Positions 10,862 through 20,963 of a stretch of 33,481 bases of DNA are shown here, in pieces (position 1 is the stretch's first letter; every line of letters begins with the position of its first letter). The position numbers and the translations under genes were made by a program. The notes beneath the pieces are model-generated. The model did not search any database. It was not told the origin of the DNA and worked only from the letters and a program-made list of their open reading frames with translations. The DNA is from Calocera cornea HHB12733 (lineage: Eukaryota; Basidiomycota; Dacrymycetes; Dacrymycetales; Dacrymycetaceae): NCBI GenBank assembly GCA_001632435.1, contig KV424007.1:92951-126431 (forward strand), given 5' to 3'.

Positions 10862-12151
10862 ATGTCAATGAGCGGACTGCCTACCGACGTCCTGGCCATC
10901 ATATTCGAGTCTATTCATGAGGCAGTTGTGCACGACATGACCGTGTCGCAGTCTGAGCTCTCGGAAGAAGATCTCGTCATTGACACATTTACATCGCCTA
11001 CTCTCATGCATCTCCTCTCTACACTCTGCTCCGTGGATCGTACATGGAAGGATCTGGCTGTTTCCTTACCTTACATTTGGGTGGTTATCCCCATCCTTCA
11101 TCCAAGTACCCCTCTGTTATCGATCGAACACTTTGTCCAGCGATCAAGATCCCTCCCGCTCACCCTAATCGTTGAAGCAAACCTGACAGAGTTGATCCAT
11201 ACCACTCTTCATATCATGAAATGGCATAGTGCTCTTCCTCAAGTTGAGAGTATGAACATTATACCACTTCATGCCAACAATTCAATGGCTCTGGGGAACT
11301 GGCATTTCCCGGGTCTAAAGCATCTCTCATTGCACAGTTTCTCTCATTGTCACTTGTTCCAATTCTGGTACTGGCTGGGGGACCACGCTCAGGAGCTGGA
11401 GTCCCTAGATGTGGGCAATGTGTATTTGTTACTCAAGGGATACTCTCTGGCCATCTTACCCCTCCTGTCGTTCCCGAGGCTCGAGCGACTGAGGCTGAAT
11501 CAAACGGGTCACTGGCTCTCCGGGAAGCTCCTCGAGGGAACGTTTTCGTCGCTCACAGAGCTGCATATCTACGATATTGAGCTACCAGAAGAATTTCTTC
11601 CTTCACGTCCTATGCCCTCAATGCGCACGCTGTCCTTTCATATCTTCCAGGACAAAGACTGTTACCTACTATCTCGCATCGTCGAACTATCGCAGAGCTT
11701 GGAGTGCATCGTATTCACGAACCATAGCTCATATCACCACGAGCGATGCTTGGAAGTGTTTCGGCCATCGCAATCTCCGGGCCCTGCCCGGACGCCTCTT
11801 CACGCGCCCTCGTTAAGAAGCCTGATCCTACGGCATGGAGAAGTGCGCAAGTCGATACTTCAAGAGGTCATGGAGCACCGAACCGAGGCTGTCCGCCCAC
11901 CGCATGACTGGGAGATTATACTCGATGATGTTGTACTACTCCCGGACGTAGAACGTGTCAGTCCGAACCGCCTGGCTATTTTTCACCTTCACCTCCGCAC
12001 TCAAGCCCTTTACTATACGACTGTAACATGTCATCCTTTGATGCTGCGCCTATATGTCGACTTCCAAACGAGGTCCTCGCCATCATATTCGAACTGGCAC
12101 ACGACGAAGCGACCCGCACGCTGTGCAATCCGTGTGGGTCAGAGACTTTGA
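10862..12151 (+). CDS. F-box / leucine-rich-repeat-like protein FB1
   Basis: F-box protein, likely a substrate receptor of an SCF ubiquitin ligase. ATG 10862 begins MSMSGLPTDVLAIIFE; the F-box covers about residues 6-75, including LCSVDRTWKDLAVSLPYIW. The rest is a basidiomycete-type leucine-rich region (FPGLKHLSLHSF, LSFPRLERLRLNQ, FSSLTELHIYDIEL). No coding intron is needed. Its paralogue FB2 (14480-15586, 368 residues) stops soon after HDWEIELDDVV, but FB1 lacks a stop there and reads on to 12151 (429 residues in all). The extra 60-odd residues overlap the 5' end of F-box fragment FB1b in another frame and have no counterpart in FB2, so they are probably a non-homologous tail gained by stop loss. 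Starting at the upstream in-frame GTG (10781) is unlikely because FB2 shows no matching coding extension. Confidence 0.8.
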   Translation: MSMSGLPTDVLAIIFESIHEAVVHDMTVSQSELSEEDLVIDTFTSPTLMHLLSTLCSVDRTWKDLAVSLPYIWVVIPILHPSTPLLSIEHFVQRSRSLPLTLIVEANLTELIHTTLHIMKWHSALPQVESMNIIPLHANNSMALGNWHFPGLKHLSLHSFSHCHLFQFWYWLGDHAQELESLDVGNVYLLLKGYSLAILPLLSFPRLERLRLNQTGHWLSGKLLEGTFSSLTELHIYDIELPEEFLPSRPMPSMRTLSFHIFQDKDCYLLSRIVELSQSLECIVFTNHSSYHHERCLEVFRPSQSPGPARTPLHAPSLRSLILRHGEVRKSILQEVMEHRTEAVRPPHDWEIILDDVVLLPDVERVSPNRLAIFHLHLRTQALYYTTVTCHPLMLRLYVDFQTRSSPSYSNWHTTKRPARCAIRVGQRL

Positions 12152-12432
12152 CTTACACGCGAGCGCACGCGCTTCTACGTCTCCCCGTCACGCTCAGTAA
12201 GGTATCCTATACGTGGAAGGCATTGGCGCACTCTTTGCCCTCCCTATGGACAGTCGTCCCAATTGATTCTCTCCCGGAATCTCCCTTGTCACTCCAAGAT
12301 TTCGTGGAGCGATCCGTCTCCCGCCCACTGACGGTGGTTTTAAGGGAGGATACCGAAGACCGATACGAAGCAATGCTGCCCAACTCCTATTCATGCACCG
12401 ACCAGAGTGTCTACTGTCATTCATGTATGTAA
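12028..12432 (+). pseudogene. Truncated F-box gene FB1b
   Basis: ATG 12028 opens a 134-residue frame with a clear F-box (CRLPNEVLAIIFELAHDE, then VSYTWKALAHSLPSLWTVVP) followed by LQDFVERSVSRPLTVVL, which corresponds to the region just after the F-box in FB1 and FB2. Homology then stops. A possible donor near 12425 and an acceptor at about 12479 would add a second exon (GRYFGAALRRLGFIDLQ...) to about 12608, but no full leucine-rich region follows because the S2 3' end begins at 12718. It overlaps the tail of FB1. It is more diverged from FB1 and FB2 than they are from each other. Probably a 5' remnant left by tandem duplication, although an F-box-only short protein cannot be excluded. Confidence 0.55.
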
Positions 12433-12717
12433 CCGGCTCTGTGCCTTGCTCCTATAATCAGCTCTTTTTTATTGAACAGGGAAGGTACTTTGGGGCTGCG
12501 CTGCGGCGCTTAGGATTCATTGACTTGCAGATATCTGACGATTCGGTAAGAAAAACGCAGTGGTCATTGAGCGATGGTCAAATTGGCTCTTCATTCGAGC
12601 CCCGATGGTGATTGTGGCAAATGATGGAGAGACAGTACACGACACGGGCTACGTTCTGGGATGCAGACATGGGAAATAATTTCGGCACAAACACGGTATT
12701 TGTCCAGCAGTTTCCCT

Positions 12718-13615
12718 TCAGGAAGTGCCGACCATCTGGAAGCTCTGATTGTGACAAGAGATGAGGCATAATTCGAACAATTTCCAAGGAACGGACCCAC
12801 CACCGCTGTGTAACTCTGGTCCTCATCTGCCATCGCAGTCAAGAACTCGTTGAGGTCTCCGGTAAGGCCAACGAGATTTCCGTCGTTCCTGACGAACCCA
12901 TATGCCTGCACCTGGATTTCCATTCCAGGGCCATTCTGCCAGACTACATCGAGGGTTGCCTTGCCCACTCCGTATGCGGCAAAGATTCCCTGCCTGACCT
13001 GTGGTGACCGGTGGGCTGGGATCACGGAATCTCATAGAATGTGCACTTACGCTGACATCGGGAACCCCGGTAGCATCGGTCCAAGCGTTAGGAACGTACT
13101 CGCCAAGATTGGCTAATAACAGTCAGCGACAGCCCGGAGACACAAATCAACAGAACGCACAAGTAGTCAAGAACGCCCAGTTGGGGCTCCCAGATTCCAA
13201 GGTGTCATTATACAACGCAGCGGCGGCGAAGTAGGTGTACGTGCTCGGAGTTGGGTTCTGTCGAGGGCTTAGCAATGCACCTCTTGGTCTGACAGAAGAT
13301 TGGTACCTCAACGGCCGTAGGATAGGGTCCGGTACCGCACTCGAGACTTCCCGTCATTGCCGCTGCTGCCTCCTGGGTGAGGACAACCTGTCCGTTGACC
13401 AGTGTGGAAGACAGATATCCCAAGAAACCGTCTGTAGCCGCGGAAACGACGGAGATAGGGCCATTCGCCGTGGCACAACTAAGATCACGGTCAGAAAGCG
13501 CAACAACAAAGGCTCTTTACATAGCTCACATAATCTCTTGGCGCTTGTCGACTGGAACCGAAAGAGCCAGGGCACCGGCGACCAACATCAAGGGTAAGGT
13601 TGTGAAGGAGAGCAT
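12718..13615 (-). CDS. Small secreted protein S2 (tandem family)
   Basis: Paralogue of S1, 213 residues in six exons: 13615-13530, 13478-13307, 13257-13161, 13112-13051, 12998-12801 and 12744-12718. The signal peptide MLSFTTLPLMLVAGALALS leads to K24-R25 (VPVDKRQ), the same dibasic position as in S1. The mature chain has the same three blocks (GFLGYLSSTLVNGQVVLTQE, TYTYFAAAALYNDTL...PNWAF, AYGFVRNDGNLVGLTGD...SYTAVV) and ends SFQMVGTS. Reading past the last donor would give a longer 3' frame to 12591, but the conserved 27-nt terminal exon in S1 and S2 argues for the spliced form. It is divergent from FB2, 864 bases between starts. Function unknown; extracellular or cell-wall location is inferred from the signal peptide. 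Confidence 0.8.
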
Positions 13616-14479
13616 GGTTGGATGCTTATTGATAGCAGATGAAGGTTGCGAGTTGCTTCGTTGTTGAAGAATAGACACTTGTTCTGAGGTAGACAGTCTG
13701 GGACATTCAGCAGTTTAAATACCCAAGCATCCCATCAAAGTGGTGTTCTGATGTGCTCTATAGGCAATCGAGAGGAGCCGACACCCGTACGAGAAGACGG
13801 GTCACCGGTCAGCTCGTGATACTAGGACCATAGCTGTCGTACCAGAAAGTCGTACGAGGAGGACGGCGCCTCCTATACGCTCAGGCCGAATCACTACTTG
13901 TGACCCATTATGGAGGTAAGGAATACAGAAATCCGCCATTTCCGACGCCATGTTGACAAGAAGGCGCATCTCTTGCTGACAGCCGTCCCACGTGGGCTTG
14001 CTGGCACCGGAGGGTCGTTCCGCCGGCACCGCTCGCAGTTGGCGTGTATTCCAGAGATTCATTGAAACGACATGCTCGCATTCCCGACGCGATGTTGACT
14101 CGATGCCACATTGCCAGTGTACTACTAGTATGATCACAGCATGGACCGGCGGTCCGGCAGGCGCCGGGGGAAGCTTCTCTGTCGAACGAGCTCTTTCTCC
14201 GCGGGGAACGACAGCTACCATTGGTTGTGCTACGTAGGACAGAGACCATTCCAGTCACTATTCGGGATTGTCGAGTAAGGTGCGAGCAATCGAATTGTGT
14301 GACGTGAAGCAAGACGGGATGGGAACTACGGAAGGCCGCGAACCAATGGAAGGCGGAGTCTAATTATAGCATGAAAAACAAAGTCAGGTGACCAACGGGA
14401 GCAAATAGCGGCGTGTCTGATCAGTTATGCAGCGCGTTGCCGGTGCAAAACGACCATTAGCTCCCACGCTTTCCTCGAA
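13616..14479. promoter_or_regulatory. Bidirectional S2/FB2 promoter region with probable FB2 5'-UTR intron
   Basis: Counterpart of the S1/FB1 intergenic region. A TTTAAATAC element near 13713 could serve S2. The block at 14382-14405 matches 10750-10773 and begins a probable FB2 leader intron (14388-14432). A GCATTTCCGA-like segment upstream of FB1 has relatives here near 13935 and 14080. No gene is supported. Confidence 0.45.
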
Positions 14480-15586
14480 ATGACCATCGGTAGACTTCCT
14501 ACCGACATACTGGCCATCATATTCGAATTTGTTCATGAGGCACTTGTGCTCGACATGACCCAAACCGATTCACGACCTGATTTGTCCGCAGAAGAGGGCG
14601 TTATCGACATATTCACATCGCCGGCGCTGATGAAGCTCCTCTCCACACTCTGCTCCGTGGATCGTACATGGAAGAACCTCACTCATTCCCTGCCTTACAT
14701 TTGGGCCGTCATACCCATACTCGATCCAACCACACCTCTCCTATCGATCGAACACTTCGTACAGCGGTCAAGATGCCTCCCGCTCACGCTATTCATCGAC
14801 ATCAACCTGGCCGACCTGCTTCATGCGGCTCTGCGTCTTATGGAACGATACGATGCTCTGCCTCGGGTGAAGAGCGTTAATGTTGTGCCCCTTCACTATG
14901 GCGATCCGACTGCTCTGGATGAGCAGCATTTCCCTCGTCTAAAGCGTCTCGACCTATACGGCTTTTTCCCTCGACACTTGCCCATCCTCGGGAGCTGGTT
15001 GGAGGAACATGCCGAACGACTAGAATGTCTGGATTTGGCATATGTGTACTTCCCGTTCGACACCTTTCATGTTGCGCACTTGCCCATTCTCTCGTTGCCG
15101 CGACTCAACCGACTAAGGCTGGATCACGCCGACGACTGGCTCTCCCCGAAGCTCCTCGAGGGGAGTCTCCCGTCACTCACCGAGCTACACATCTACGATA
15201 TCGACTTCCCAAAGGATCAGCTGCCCTCTGAACCTATGCCCTCAATGCGCAGACTAGCCTTTCAAGCCTGCCAGGACGGCAACTGTTGCCTTCTATTCCG
15301 CATCGTGGAGCTCTCCCATGGCTTGGAATCCATTGTCTTCACAAATCACAACGCATATTACCACGAACGCTGCTTGGAAAGGTTTCGACCGCAGTCTCAG
15401 GGACCTGCCCCAACACCTATTCACGCGCCCGCTTTGAGGTGTTTGATCCTACGGGGTGGAGAAGTCCACAAGTCGATACTCGAGGATGTCGTAGAGCACC
15501 GAGCCGAGTCAGTCATCCCACCTCACGACTGGGAGATCGAGCTCGACGACGTTGTGATTTCGGACGCCAAGTCGCCTGCAGCCTGA
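14480..15586 (+). CDS. F-box / leucine-rich-repeat-like protein FB2
   Basis: F-box protein, 368 residues, no intron. It begins MTIGRLPTDILAIIFE, with the F-box at about residues 6-75 (LCSVDRTWKNLTHSLPYIW) and then a leucine-rich region (FPRLKRLDLYGF, LSLPRLNRLRLDH, LPSLTELHIYDIDF). It ends PHDWEIELDDVVISDAKSPAA. It is strongly similar to FB1 along its whole length and is the best reference for the family's normal length here. Expected role: recruiting a target to the SCF ubiquitin ligase through Skp1; the target is unknown. It forms the second divergent unit with S2. Confidence 0.85.
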   Translation: MTIGRLPTDILAIIFEFVHEALVLDMTQTDSRPDLSAEEGVIDIFTSPALMKLLSTLCSVDRTWKNLTHSLPYIWAVIPILDPTTPLLSIEHFVQRSRCLPLTLFIDINLADLLHAALRLMERYDALPRVKSVNVVPLHYGDPTALDEQHFPRLKRLDLYGFFPRHLPILGSWLEEHAERLECLDLAYVYFPFDTFHVAHLPILSLPRLNRLRLDHADDWLSPKLLEGSLPSLTELHIYDIDFPKDQLPSEPMPSMRRLAFQACQDGNCCLLFRIVELSHGLESIVFTNHNAYYHERCLERFRPQSQGPAPTPIHAPALRCLILRGGEVHKSILEDVVEHRAESVIPPHDWEIELDDVVISDAKSPAA

Positions 15587-16377
15587 CTATCGTGTTCGCA
15601 CGATCGTTCGGCGTCGTCCACCTCGCGAAAAACACTATGTTCACGCTACAGCGGGCTCACCGACGCGAGACGACGATGAGCTCGATCGAAGAACATTGTG
15701 CACCATCTTCCATCCCTTCTGTTCCCTATCCATCTATCCCAAGAGTCCACCACCAATCAGCTTCTCCTCGGCTCCATCCCCGCCAGCAGCCTAAGCACGC
15801 CTTGGACTCCCGATGCGCGCGCACGCCCGATGAGTACCGCAGCTCGCTCACCGCCGACGCAGTCTCCAGGAGCTGGTTAAGCATTAGCTCGTCCACGACC
15901 CCTTCCCGCGATAGCAATGCCCAAGTCTCCCTCCGCCGCATGAGACCGCTGCCGCTGCGTCCCGTCTTACTCTTTACAGTGGGGCTCATATTCAGGAGGT
16001 GAAAGTGTTCCAGCTCCAGCTTGTCCAGAGTCATACTCGACGACGTTCGCTTAACCCTATCGACATCGTCCCCGACTCCTGGCGAGCAATCCAATGTTGG
16101 TATGGAGAAGCCCTTCCTCTTAATCCTCTGAAACATGTAGCACAATATACACAGGATATTGCTGGCGACATTGGAGACTGAGAATCTGAATCTGTCAGGA
16201 TGTGCGTAAAGCCGTACATGTCTACGTTTGCTATGTGTAGCAGCACTGACGACGAATACAGACTGGCAAGTCCACCTCCTTCATACCATACCTTCACATC
16301 ATGCCCGCATTCAATCCAAGTAACATTATCGGAAAACTGTAGATGAACAGCGGACGGAGTGTATCACCAGAAGTACT
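15587..16377. other. Intergenic, possible degenerate gene remnant
   Basis: About 790 bases. On the minus strand (16145-15726) an open frame reads LDKLELEHFHLLNMSP and RRRETWALLSREGVVDELML, which has the look of a fungal leucine-rich or F-box C-terminus, but I find no start, no matching upstream exon and no similarity to FB1/FB2. Probably a relic or chance frame. Confidence 0.25.
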
Positions 16378-17213
16378 CTATGCCGTCCCAGTCATTTGGA
16401 GTTTTCGTAGAAACTGATTAGCTATGCCCCTCAATCTCATATTTGGATATACGACGACGGTATAGCTTGGTCCCTGCTCCGAGGCTACCAAGGCCTGGAA
16501 AAGATCGAAATCGGCAGTGATTCCGACCAGGTTCCCATCGGCTCGCAGGAAGGTTGTGACCGTGGTCGGTGTAGAAGGATCGCGAGTATCCATCACTCTC
16601 AGACTGGAGAGCCCGACGCCCGTAGCCTCGAGGAATCCCTACCAATGCTACAGCCGCGTACTATGTCAGCCTTTACAGTTGACACCGGATTCTGTTACAA
16701 GCAGCTTACCGCAAGAATCGGGACGCCCGTCATGTCGATCCAGGAATCCCCGCCCGAGCAACCGTAGTCGCCTAGAAATCCCTTCATAAGGGGCATCTAC
16801 AGAAACTAACGGGAGAGTGCTCACATGCACCCAAAATCCCCAAATTGGGCTCTCGGCCGTCAGGGTGGTGTGATACACTTTGATATGGTTCAGATACGTA
16901 CACGTGCTGGGGTTGGCATTCGGGGGCAGGCCGGTCAGCCAGTGATATCGTTGCGGGAGCTCAGACATTGTACCGTAAAGTGGTACGGTACGGCCCGTCA
17001 CCACACGCAAGGCTCACCTGCAAAGCTGCGGTCTCATCTTGCGTGAGGACGACACGACCCTCGAGCAGGTCGGCGGCGATGAAGAGGCCCGTGGCGGCCG
17101 AGACGACCGAGACGGTACCGGCAGCGTTGGAACAACTGGGAGCTGGCTCAGAAGCTACAGTAGTGCTATGCACTTGCGATGAGCAGGTTCCAGAGTGAAA
17201 AGACGCGGAACAT
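16378..17213 (-). pseudogene. Degenerate secreted-protein paralogue S3
   Basis: Third member of the S1/S2 family, in the same order and orientation. Recognisable pieces are a signal-peptide-like start at 17213 (MFRVFSLWNLLIASA), GTVSVVSAATGLFIAADLLEG...VVLTQDET, NANPSTCTYLNH, DSWIDMTGVPILA, TFLRADGNLVGITADFD and the terminal KLQMTGTA. Several breaks are visible: the frame meets TAG right after the signal peptide, no usable AG acceptor precedes NANPST (CCCCCG where S1 has GGGCAG), and the NANPST and DSWIDM pieces do not join in phase with an intron of normal size. The GYLS motif of block 1 is lost. Most likely a pseudogene; an unusual splice form remains possible. It has no F-box partner: TRM6 begins where one would be expected. 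Confidence 0.6.
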
Positions 17214-17856
17214 GTTGAGAGTGGAGTGAAGATCGACCTGGTGGATGGACTGAGTCTGAGGGCTGCAGTGGACGGCTTAAGTGTCCCCAGTGCCGGGAGG
17301 ATGAGCCGCTCAAATAAGTGTGCAGAGTTGTGATTCGAACATCACCTCGTAGACTCTCTCCTTCGTCTTCGGAAAGCTAGAATGCACGCCGGGAGTCAAC
17401 GATGTAGAAAGCTGATTGTTTGTGATTCCATGCGCCCACTGGTTCGAACCAGGAGCGCTGATGTTCACCGGCCCCAAATCGGGGATTGCAAGCCCTAATA
17501 TTCGCACAACCGGGAGATGCAGAAGGCTGCACGAGACTACTTCTGCGGCGCGCCGTGAGTATGCTTTGCTGGCCGTTGCGCGATGCGTATCTGCTGGCAC
17601 CGGCGGATGTATCGCCGGGACACGGCCTCGGTCCGGGTATGATGAAGTATAGGCCTGCGGCGTGTGGTTGCTCCAGATCGGCATGTAGATGTTCGTCTGG
17701 TGCGAAGAAGAGTGGCTCCGGGCATGCGTCCGACAAGAAGTTGCGGGAATGACGGGAAGGAATGACGAGGAACAGCCACGAACCTGTTCCTCGAAATGCT
17801 CAAGGTTGAGCTTGTGCAATCTGGTCTTATTACCAAAGCATGGGCCTTGCAATTAT
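17214..17856. other. Intergenic, no gene seen
   Basis: About 640 bases between S3 and the tRNA gene. A minus-strand frame of 180 residues (17852-17310) is present but has low-complexity, non-conserved-looking sequence and no splice or promoter support. Confidence 0.3.
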
Positions 17857-17939
17857 GACCGCTTGGCGCAGCGGTAGCGCGTGAGATTCCAGCATATGGA
17901 ACCTCCTCAAGGTCATCCGTTCAAATCGGGTAGTGGTCA
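17857..17939 (+). tRNA. tRNA-Trp (anticodon CCA) with 11-nt intron
   Basis: The cloverleaf folds fully. Acceptor 17857-17863 pairs with 17932-17938 (one G-T), discriminator A at 17939; D stem GCGC 17866-17869/17877-17880; anticodon stem 17882-17886/17905-17909; T stem 17915-17919/17927-17931 with loop TTCAAAT. Anticodon CCA is at 17889-17891, and an 11-nt intron (17893-17903) follows position 37, the canonical eukaryotic place. The mature RNA is 72 nt before CCA addition. The A31-C39 closing pair of the anticodon stem is mismatched. A TTTT run at 17944-17947 would terminate RNA polymerase III. Confidence 0.88.
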
Positions 17940-18211
17940 AAACGTTTTGCATCGTTTGGTCAGAGCAGCTCCCAAAGTTGCAATTTGTCTCTCAAGCTAC
18001 TTACTTAAGTGGTCCGACGATACAACTACTTTATTTGGTTTCCTATATGCGGCTTTTGGGGGAGAGAAAAGATAGGAATTAGCTTTGGAATGCGGGGTGA
18101 TGTCGGTGATCAGCGATCAGGACGCGAAGTCGAAGTTTTGCCTCCGATGCACCTCAGGGACCTCACAAGAACGCCAACGGCTGGAAGTCACCGACAAACG
18201 GCCTACCTGCC

Positions 18212-20261
18212 ATGGAGGTCGTACAAGAGGTGCCCGACGCCACCCCGACGGCGTCGACCTCGACGGTGCCGGCCACAGCACCGGGGGCGAACAGCCACGT
18301 CATCAAGCTGGGCGACCATGTCATCTTCCGTATGCCGTCCCAGCAGACGCGCATCTACAAGCTGGAGGAGAAGACGTGCGCCCTCTCACCCCTTACTTCG
18401 CACGCGTATGTTCTTGACATGATGGGCCAGGACGGTCAACCTGGGAAAATTCGGCTCCTTCCCCGCGGCGAACCTCATCGGACACCCCTTCGGCCTAACA
18501 TACACAATCCACGACCTCGGCGAGCTGCGCGTCATGCAGCCCGAGGTGGTCAAGGAGCTCGGTGGGTGTGTCTCTCCTTGCCTTCCTGTGGTGCCAGCTG
18601 ACGTGTCTCACTTAATGAAGAGGAGACGCAGGCGACGAATGAGTATATCGAGGACATTGGAGAGGCCGTGCAGCCTCTGACGTTCGAGGAGATCGAGGCG
18701 CTTAAGAAGAGCGGGGCGGACGCTGCGGTTTGTGCCTTGCCTTGCACCCTGCATTCGACACGGGGGCTAACGATACTGCAGGAAATCATTAGCAAGCAGA
18801 TCACCTCTCACGCGAACTTTGAGCTCAAGACTGAGTTCAGCAAGGAGAAGTACAAAAAGCGCAAGCAGGCAAAATTCAGCAAGACGTTCACCGCCCTCGC
18901 ACCCTCCGTCCCGCACCTGCTCGACCATCTCACCGCCCAGGGCCCGCAGCGCGTGCAGTGGCTCAGGATCGACACGATGGCGCAGATGCTGACGTTTGCG
19001 AATGTGCAGGAGGAGGGGAGGTTCATTGTTGTGGAGGACTGTGGGGGCCTTGTAGTGGGCGCTATGCTGGAGCGAATGGGAGGTGCGTGCTCAGCCCTCA
19101 CTTTGCATCTCGATGATAATAGGCGGACAGGAAAGGGTCGCCTATTGGAGATCCATGATGCCGACTCCCCTCCGGCACACCACATGCTAGGGATGATGAA
19201 CCTCACTGAGCAGGAGCTATCACCCCTACGAGTGCTGAACTGGGCAACAGCGGACGAATCACACACACCAAGTATGTTCTGCCCTCCTTCCCTGTCGCCG
19301 CATGGCTAATTGGTCTGTTAGTATTCCCTCCAACAGAGTTGAGCGGGAAGAAAGCCAAATCGGACCGGGAGCGCAAGAGGATCGAGAAGCGAAAAGAAGC
19401 CGTGAACCTCGTCTTGGAGACGCGGCGGGAGCTGTTCGAGGGTGACTGGGACGGGTGTGCCCCTCTCCTTCTAATTCTGCCATGCACAAGCTGATGGGCA
19501 GTGGAGGATGATCGTCGTCTCGCAGTACGACCCGTACAGCATCGTCAACCGCCTTGGGCAGTACCTAGGCGGCTCGGCGAACTGCGTCCTGCACAGCCCG
19601 TACAGCTCCGTACGCACGTCCTCTTCTCCTCTCCTGTCGCTGCTCACTCAGGGACAGGTGTTGGCAGAGACGCAGCTCAAGCTTCGCCAGGAGGGAGGCT
19701 GGCTCAACCTCCAGCTTACGGAAGGCTGGCTACGCCGGTATCAGGTGCTACCGGGGCGGACGCATCCGGACATGAACGTGCAGGGCAGCGGGGGATGGCT
19801 GTTGCATGCCATTAAGGTGTACGTGCTCCTCTCTTAGCTTTCCCGGCATTCCTGGCTGGCTACCGGCGAGCGGCGTATGGTTGGGCAAGATACTGACATC
19901 GGTTGGCAGGTTTGACGATCCATCGGCGAGCAGCGTCGTGCACTGGGAGATACAGGCGAAGAAGCGGAGGAAGCTTGCGGAGGGCGATACTCCCGCAGAG
20001 AGCAGCGGCTCTGCTACGCCGGCGTCCGTGGATACGCAGGAGGTGGAAGAGGCTGTGGTTGTGGTTGCGGAGGCACAGGAGGATATGGGAGCGGCGGGGA
20101 TTGTGAATGAGGTTATGCTGGTCGATAGCATGCCGCAAGGGGGTGATGTAGACGGCGACGCCGGCGAGGGAACCGCACCACCAACACATGTACCATTGGC
20201 CGAGCCTCCATCCACTGGTGCGGGCGTCCATCCCCTGGATCTACCGGAGAGCGGATCATAG
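18212..20261 (+). CDS. TRM6: tRNA (adenine58-N1) methyltransferase non-catalytic subunit TRM6/GCD10
   Basis: Non-catalytic, tRNA-binding partner of TRM61 in the nuclear complex that makes m1A58 in tRNAs, including initiator tRNA. Nine exons: 18212-18375, 18431-18561, 18621-18727, 18782-19082, 19131-19271, 19322-19454, 19507-19609, 19658-19818 and 19910-20261, giving 530 residues. Family hallmarks: IKLGDHVIFRMPSQQTRIYK near the N-terminus, LGKFGSFPAANLIGHPFGLT, the FSKEKYKKRKQAKFSK basic segment, GGLVVGAMLERMGG, DGMIVVSQYDPYSIV and GGWLLHAIKV. The C-terminal part is acidic and of low complexity after KKRRKL, a possible nuclear localisation signal. Introns are 48-59 nt except the last (91 nt); the acceptor of intron 7 could be 19651 or 19657. 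Length is normal for fungi and the gene looks intact. It sits 272 bases downstream of tRNA-Trp, on the same strand. Confidence 0.93.
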
Positions 20262-20790
20262 CCGGAGGGCATTGTATAATCGAAATGTCGAATTATCCGG
20301 TGGTGTGTGATTCTGACTGGCGCGGGTGCTAATTTGGATCTTGTTGCCCGATATGTCGACTTGTGGCTTGAGGATACAGTACACCAGTGCGGCAACATCT
20401 TGGCGTCAACAACTGGCGGAAGCGGATTCTTGTGCCATCCGAGTTAAAGGAATCTCGACAGGCGCTTACTCAAAAGGTGTTCCGCATGCTCAGCCGCCAC
20501 TTCTATGCCTGACAACAACTTGTTGACAGTTGTGGCGAGCCTCTGCACAAGTTCAAGTGTCCAACAGCGGCGTTGTTTTGAGCGCTTCCAAGACTGGCTC
20601 TACAACAACTCGCACACAGCTGAAAGAAGTTGTCAAGGTTTCCATGACTCGTCGGCGTGCATGCAAGATGATCCCTCCTCAACGCCAATGATGAGAACGT
20701 TACTCTGAGTGAATCTCGTTGTCTCTTGAGCTGGATACACCACAACTTGCTCAGTAAGTCGAAACAACCGCAGGGAAGATTTCGGAGAGA
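20262..20790. other. Intergenic, no gene seen
   Basis: About 530 bases between TRM6 and the first Cys-rich gene. TTGTTGACAGTTGT-like short repeats occur near 20518-20640 without clear structure. No gene is supported. Confidence 0.3.
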
Positions 20791-20797
20791 TATAAAC
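20791..20797 (+). promoter_or_regulatory. TATA box of P1
   Basis: TATAAAC lies 173 bases before the P1 start codon and upstream of its apparent leader intron (20906-20955). The same order of TATA box, leader, short intron and ATG recurs at P2. Confidence 0.5.
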
Positions 20798-20963
20798 ACC
20801 GTGAGACCGACCACACTTTCTGCAGTACAAGCTTCCTCTCCCAATCCCATTTCCTGCGAGACAACGCTCATCTCCCAATCCACCACTCCTGCGAACACCG
20901 TTCAGGTTAGATCTTTCAATTTCGACTAAGAGCCACAATTGACACTGTAACCCAGCTCTCGCA

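Noticed and set aside
15286..16002. 238-residue plus-strand frame over the FB2 3' end
   Set aside because: Its first third is a frame-shifted shadow of FB2, and the rest lacks conserved features.
17439..17452. CTGGTTCGAACCAG, a B-box-like palindrome suggesting a second tRNA
   Set aside because: No acceptor, D or anticodon stems can be formed around it on either strand; the T stem would mispair.
17310..17852. 180-residue minus-strand frame upstream of tRNA-Trp
   Set aside because: No recognisable domain and no paralogue in the window; composition looks like translated non-coding DNA.
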